Positions 5,146 to 8,548 of a stretch of DNA of 8,548 nucleotides are shown in pieces. Source of the stretch: Nitrospira sp. (GTDB taxonomy: Bacteria > Nitrospirota > Nitrospiria > Nitrospirales > Nitrospiraceae); the NCBI GenBank assembly GCA_020697375.1, contig JAJFBJ010000134.1, positions 1 through 8,548 of the forward strand. The letters run 5' to 3'. Position numbers and translations under genes: made by a program. A model generated the notes under the pieces. That model searched no databases. It was not told where the DNA came from and was given only the letters and a program-made list of their open reading frames with translations. Within the stretch, counting starts at the first letter, position 1, and each line of letters opens with the position of its first letter.

Positions 5146-5982
5146 ATGGCGTGGTTTAAGAAAGAGAAGACCGAGGAGGTAGATCCTCCGAAGCGCTCCA
5201 AGGTAGCGGAAGGCATGTGGCTGAAATGCAACCACTGCCGGGAAATCGTGTATCGCAAAGAGGTGGACCGCAACAACAAGGTTTGTCCCAAGTGCGACTA
5301 TCACTTTCCCATCTCGGTCATCGATCGTATCAACCTGCTGGTCGATCTCGGCACCTTCAAAGAATGGGACGCCGAGCTGGAGCCGCAGGACCCGCTGGAG
5401 TTTCATGATACCCGTTCCTATAAAGACCGGATCAAGGCGCAGCAGGAAAAGACCGGCCGGAAAGATGCCATGGTGATCGGCCAGGGGGCTATCAATGGGC
5501 GCAAGGTGGCGCTGTGCGTCTTCGATTTCGGTTTTATGGGCGGCAGCATGGGATCGGTGGTCGGTGAGAAAATCTGCCGCGCCGTCGATCGGGCGTTGGA
5601 GGGACGCTTGCCGTTGATCCTGGTGACGGCCTCCGGTGGAGCCCGCATGCAGGAAGGCATTCTCTCGCTCATGCAAATGGCTAAAACCTCCGCCGCAGTG
5701 GCGAAGTTGGGAGAAGCCAAATTGCCGTTCGTCTCGATTTTGGCCGATCCGACCTTCGGTGGAGTCACCGCCAGCATCGCCATGCTGGGGGACGTCATCA
5801 TCGCCGAACCGAAGGCCTTGATCGGGTTTGCCGGCCCGCGTGTCATCGAACAGACGATCAAGCAACAATTGCCCGATCAATTTCAGCGGGCTGAGTTTTT
5901 GCTCGATCATGGGATGATCGACATGATCGTCGAACGCAAGCAGTTGAAAGAAGCCGTCAGCACGCTGGTCGGTCACTTCTAG
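5146..5982 (+). CDS. accD: Acetyl-CoA carboxylase carboxyltransferase subunit beta
   Basis: AccD with AccA forms the carboxyltransferase that moves the carboxyl group from biotin on AccB to acetyl-CoA, giving malonyl-CoA, the committed step of fatty-acid synthesis. The 278 residues are normal for the family. A four-cysteine zinc ribbon is visible near the N-terminus (C28, C31 in KCNHC; C47, C50 in CPKC). The crotonase-like core follows, with [36 protein letters not shown] and [11 protein letters not shown]; the glycine-rich stretches make the oxyanion holes. The start MAWFKKEK is typical and has AGGTGAG five bases upstream. The only open question is the long leader. folC begins 19 bases after its stop, a common pairing in bacteria, and accA is not in the window. 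Confidence 0.97.
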   Translation: MAWFKKEKTEEVDPPKRSKVAEGMWLKCNHCREIVYRKEVDRNNKVCPKCDYHFPISVIDRINLLVDLGTFKEWDAELEPQDPLEFHDTRSYKDRIKAQQEKTGRKDAMVIGQGAINGRKVALCVFDFGFMGGSMGSVVGEKICRAVDRALEGRLPLILVTASGGARMQEGILSLMQMAKTSAAVAKLGEAKLPFVSILADPTFGGVTASIAMLGDVIIAEPKALIGFAGPRVIEQTIKQQLPDQFQRAEFLLDHGMIDMIVERKQLKEAVSTLVGHF

Positions 5983-6001
5983 TGAGCACGGCCTTATCAC
6001 G

Positions 6002-7297
6002 ATGACCTATTCCGCCACCGTGCAGTTTCTCTACGGCCTGCAGCAGCACGGCATCAAGTTGGGCTTGGAGACAATTCGCGCCTTGCTCACCAGGGTGGGG
6101 GAGCCTCACAGGCGCTATCCCGTCCTCCATATCGGCGGGACCAACGGCAAGGGCTCGACTGCGGCCATGGTCGCGGCGATCCTGCAGGCATCCGGCCATC
6201 GTGTCGGGCTCTATACCTCTCCGCATCTCATCGATTTTCGGGAACGGATTCGGGTCGATGGCGTCATGATTGCCGAAGGCCGCGTGAGCGAATTAGTCGA
6301 GGCCCTGCAAGCAGCCGCGGCCCCCGACTTGGCGCCGACCTTTTTTGAGTTCACGACGGCGCTGGCTTTCCGGTATTTTGCCGAATGTCGGGTCGATGTG
6401 GCGGTGCTGGAAGTCGGCATGGGCGGCCGGTTCGACGCCACCAATGTCGTGGAGCCGCTGGCCGTCGCCATCACCACGATCGGCTTGGACCACGAGACAT
6501 ATCTCGGTTCGACGGTGGAGTCGATCGCGTTCGAGAAGGCTGGAATTATCAAATCCGCCTTGCCGCTGGTGATGGGTCGCATCGATCCGCCGGCTCGCCG
6601 GGTGATCGAAGATCTGGCATTCTCGCAGGGGGCTCTTCTGTATAGTCTTGGCCGGGATTTTCGCTGCGAAGGATCTTCGACGGCTGATTGCCGCTATGTC
6701 GGGATGACCGCCCGGTATGACCATCTATCCTGTCCTCTTCGGGGACGGTTTCAACTCGACAATATCGCCTGCGCATTAGCGTTGATCGAGCTGGCAAGAG
6801 AGCGAGGTGTGGCGGTCGAGGAAACAGCCGTTCGCACCGGATTGCAGAAGGTTCACTGGGAAGGCCGGCTGGAAATCGTAGGGGAAGCGCCGACTGTCAT
6901 CGTGGATGGCGCGCACAATCCCGCCGCCGCCGCCGTCCTAGCGGAGTATCTTGCCGAATGGCGCCGCGCGAGGCCCGCTGCGCGGGTGACCTTGATCGTC
7001 GGGATGATGCGGGATAAACATCCGCGTGAATTTCTCACTCCCTTGCTGCCGCTGGCCGATTCGTTGATCCTGACCCAAGCCGACCTGCCCCGCGCGACTC
7101 CAGGGGCCGATCTTCAGGCCTTGCTTCTTGACTCTGCGCCCTCTGTGCAAGTGGCGACCACGCCGGCTGATGCGCTGTCCCGTGCGAAGCGCTTCGCCGC
7201 TCCATCCGATCTGATTTGTATCACGGGATCCTTGATGCTGGTCGGCGAGATCAAAGCCTTTCTTCGAGGGTATTCCCTCTCACCCGTTCGTGGCTGA
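6002..7297 (+). CDS. folC: Bifunctional dihydrofolate synthase/folylpolyglutamate synthase
   Basis: FolC adds glutamate to dihydropteroate to make dihydrofolate, and adds further glutamates to tetrahydrofolates, using ATP in a Mur-ligase-type reaction. The 431 residues show the P-loop IGGTNGKGST at 44-53, YTSPHLIDFRERI at 71-83, EFTTALAF, the VLEVGMGGRFDATNVV block at 135-150, GLDHETYLGST at 161-171 and EKAGIIK at 178-184, where K184 is the likely carbamoylated lysine. The C-terminal domain has HWEGRLEI and VDGAHNP. Whether it has both activities or only one cannot be told from these motifs. The ATG at 6002 gives the expected N-terminus; its ribosome binding site is weak, consistent with coupling to accD. 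Only one base separates its stop from the lptD start. Confidence 0.96.
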   Translation: MTYSATVQFLYGLQQHGIKLGLETIRALLTRVGEPHRRYPVLHIGGTNGKGSTAAMVAAILQASGHRVGLYTSPHLIDFRERIRVDGVMIAEGRVSELVEALQAAAAPDLAPTFFEFTTALAFRYFAECRVDVAVLEVGMGGRFDATNVVEPLAVAITTIGLDHETYLGSTVESIAFEKAGIIKSALPLVMGRIDPPARRVIEDLAFSQGALLYSLGRDFRCEGSSTADCRYVGMTARYDHLSCPLRGRFQLDNIACALALIELARERGVAVEETAVRTGLQKVHWEGRLEIVGEAPTVIVDGAHNPAAAAVLAEYLAEWRRARPAARVTLIVGMMRDKHPREFLTPLLPLADSLILTQADLPRATPGADLQALLLDSAPSVQVATTPADALSRAKRFAAPSDLICITGSLMLVGEIKAFLRGYSLSPVRG

Positions 7298-7298
7298 A

Positions 7299-8548
7299 AT
7301 GGGGCCAGAGCGCGACTCGGCCGTCTGGCGGATGATCAGTCGACTGGTTTCGGCTCTCATCTGTGCGATCTTCTGGCTTTCTCCGGCATTCGAATCCGCC
7401 TGGGGACAATCGACGGTCACTACGCCATCTCCCACGAATCAGCCCCTCACGGTCACCGCCGAGCGTATCGACCATCTTCAGGAACAGGACGTGTACGAAG
7501 CGGACGGATCGGTCGTCATCACGCAAGGTCCTTTTCGGCTCACGGCCGACCATGTGACGATCAACGCCTTGCCCGGTACACTCGTGGCGACCGGACACGT
7601 GCATCTGAAGGATCCGAATGCCGATCTCAAATCCGAGCGGCTGGAGTTGAATGTGAACACGGAGGCCGGTGTCGTCACCCACGGGTCGATGTACATGCGA
7701 CCCAGCAATTCATTTTTCACGGGACGAATCATCAGGCGCCTGTCCGAGGATCATTACCGTATCAAGGAGGGAACGTTTACCAACTGCGACGCAAAAAACG
7801 GAGAACTGCCTGCCTGGCGATTCAAATTCGAAGATCTCGATGTGAACACCGGCGACAGCATCGGGATGAAACGGGGATGGCTTTGCATGCGCGACATCCC
7901 GATCATCCCGGTGCCGACGCTGACCTATCCGCTCGACATACGCCACAGCGGATTCCTCATTCCGACACCAGGCTATGACAACCGATTCGGTCTGCGATAC
8001 CAACAGGGCTATTTCTGGGCGATCAATCCCAGCCAGGACCTGACGATTTCTCCCTCCTACTATTCGAATCTCGGCTACGGGAGCGATTTCCTCTATCGGT
8101 ATTACTTGAATCGACGATCGAGCGGACAGTGGTTTGCGAGCGTCCTCCAGCAAACCCAACTGCCGAACGTTTCGGGAGTGGATCAGACCGGTACGGATGA
8201 TCGACGTCTACGAGGACTCATCACCGGCCGGCATATCCAGCAGGTGACGGACACGCTCATGCTCCGCGGGCAGGCGTCCTTCGTGTCGGATCGCGAATAT
8301 CTCCAGCAGCTCAGCAATTCAGGAGCCCAACGGGCCTCGCCGAGCGGAGAATCCAGTTTGCTGGCGACGCAACGGCTGCCGTACGGAAGCGCGTATTTCT
8401 TTGGCCAGTATCTTCAACCCTTGAATTCCGGCGGCCCCGACACGTTTCAGCGGCTTCCGGAGGTCGGCTATGTCTTGCCGAATACGTCGCCGCTCGGGAT
8501 GCCGTTTCTTCTCAACCTCGACAGCAACTTCGTGAACTTTTATCGCGA
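7299..8548 (+). CDS. lptD: LPS-assembly protein LptD (OstA), N-terminal part
   Basis: LptD with LptE forms the outer-membrane translocon that receives LPS from the periplasmic Lpt bridge and inserts it into the outer leaflet. The open frame has 416 complete codons and no stop before the window edge. A hydrophobic segment at about 14-34 followed by SAWGQ looks like a signal peptide. Residues about 48-180 form the OstA/LptA-like jellyroll (LTVTAERIDHL, VYEADGSVVI, FRLTADHVTIN, LVATGHVHL). Then come FTNCD...PAWRF around C163 and the LptD barrel entry RHSGFLIPTPGYDNRFG with YFWAINPSQDLTISPSYYSNLGYG. C163 may be one of the disulfide cysteines, but the C-terminal partners are out of view. The ATG at 7299 follows the folC stop after one base; an in-frame ATG at 7332 would give a shorter signal peptide and is a fair alternative. 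Confidence 0.93.
   Translation, partial: MGPERDSAVWRMISRLVSALICAIFWLSPAFESAWGQSTVTTPSPTNQPLTVTAERIDHLQEQDVYEADGSVVITQGPFRLTADHVTINALPGTLVATGHVHLKDPNADLKSERLELNVNTEAGVVTHGSMYMRPSNSFFTGRIIRRLSEDHYRIKEGTFTNCDAKNGELPAWRFKFEDLDVNTGDSIGMKRGWLCMRDIPIIPVPTLTYPLDIRHSGFLIPTPGYDNRFGLRYQQGYFWAINPSQDLTISPSYYSNLGYGSDFLYRYYLNRRSSGQWFASVLQQTQLPNVSGVDQTGTDDRRLRGLITGRHIQQVTDTLMLRGQASFVSDREYLQQLSNSGAQRASPSGESSLLATQRLPYGSAYFFGQYLQPLNSGGPDTFQRLPEVGYVLPNTSPLGMPFLLNLDSNFVNFYR

Noticed and set aside
4909..6000. 363-codon open frame on the minus strand opposite accD
   Set aside because: It mirrors accD codon structure, is rich in His, Arg and Gln in the way of antisense frames, and matches no family I know.
1..8548. 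CRISPR array, tRNA, rRNA, insertion sequence or integrase
   Set aside because: I saw no regularly spaced repeats, no tRNA-like cloverleaf, no transposase or integrase motifs on either strand.

Overview
The window looks like a stretch of chromosome from a GC-rich, Gram-negative (diderm) bacterium. The presence of lptD shows an LPS-bearing outer membrane. The protein style and gene neighbourhoods suggest Nitrospira or a close relative in the Nitrospirota; this is inferred from recall and not proven by a marker gene.

Left part (1-1238), minus strand. It begins with the N-terminal end of a type I restriction-modification methyltransferase subunit (hsdM), cut by the window edge. Next comes a two-gene minus-strand unit: a 65-residue remnant of a nucleotidyltransferase whose middle appears deleted, overlapping by ATGA an intact 81-residue small protein with an excellent Shine-Dalgarno. 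This is the accessory, defence-flavoured end of the window.

Centre (1169-3716), plus strand. A near-consensus sigma-70 promoter drives moaC-moaD-moaE-moaA. Together these cover cyclic pyranopterin monophosphate formation (MoaA, MoaC) and its sulfuration to molybdopterin (the MoaD/MoaE synthase). Two oddities: MoaD ends Gly-Gly-Cys rather than Gly-Gly, and a terminator-like hairpin sits between moaD and moaE.

3717-4125 holds no gene I can support. 4126-4833 encodes a NicO/UreH-type nickel/cobalt-transporter-family membrane protein with a histidine-rich loop. 4834-5145 is a non-coding leader region with a possible extended -10 promoter and two inverted repeats.

Right part (5146-8548), plus strand: accD-folC-lptD, tightly packed and probably one operon. 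It joins fatty-acid synthesis (acetyl-CoA carboxylase beta subunit), folate synthesis/polyglutamylation and outer-membrane LPS assembly. lptD runs off the right edge.

Most of the window is housekeeping. I did not find a convincing new multi-gene system. The best leads are the internally deleted nucleotidyltransferase beside its intact partner, and the MoaD tail together with the repeat and hairpin that follow it.
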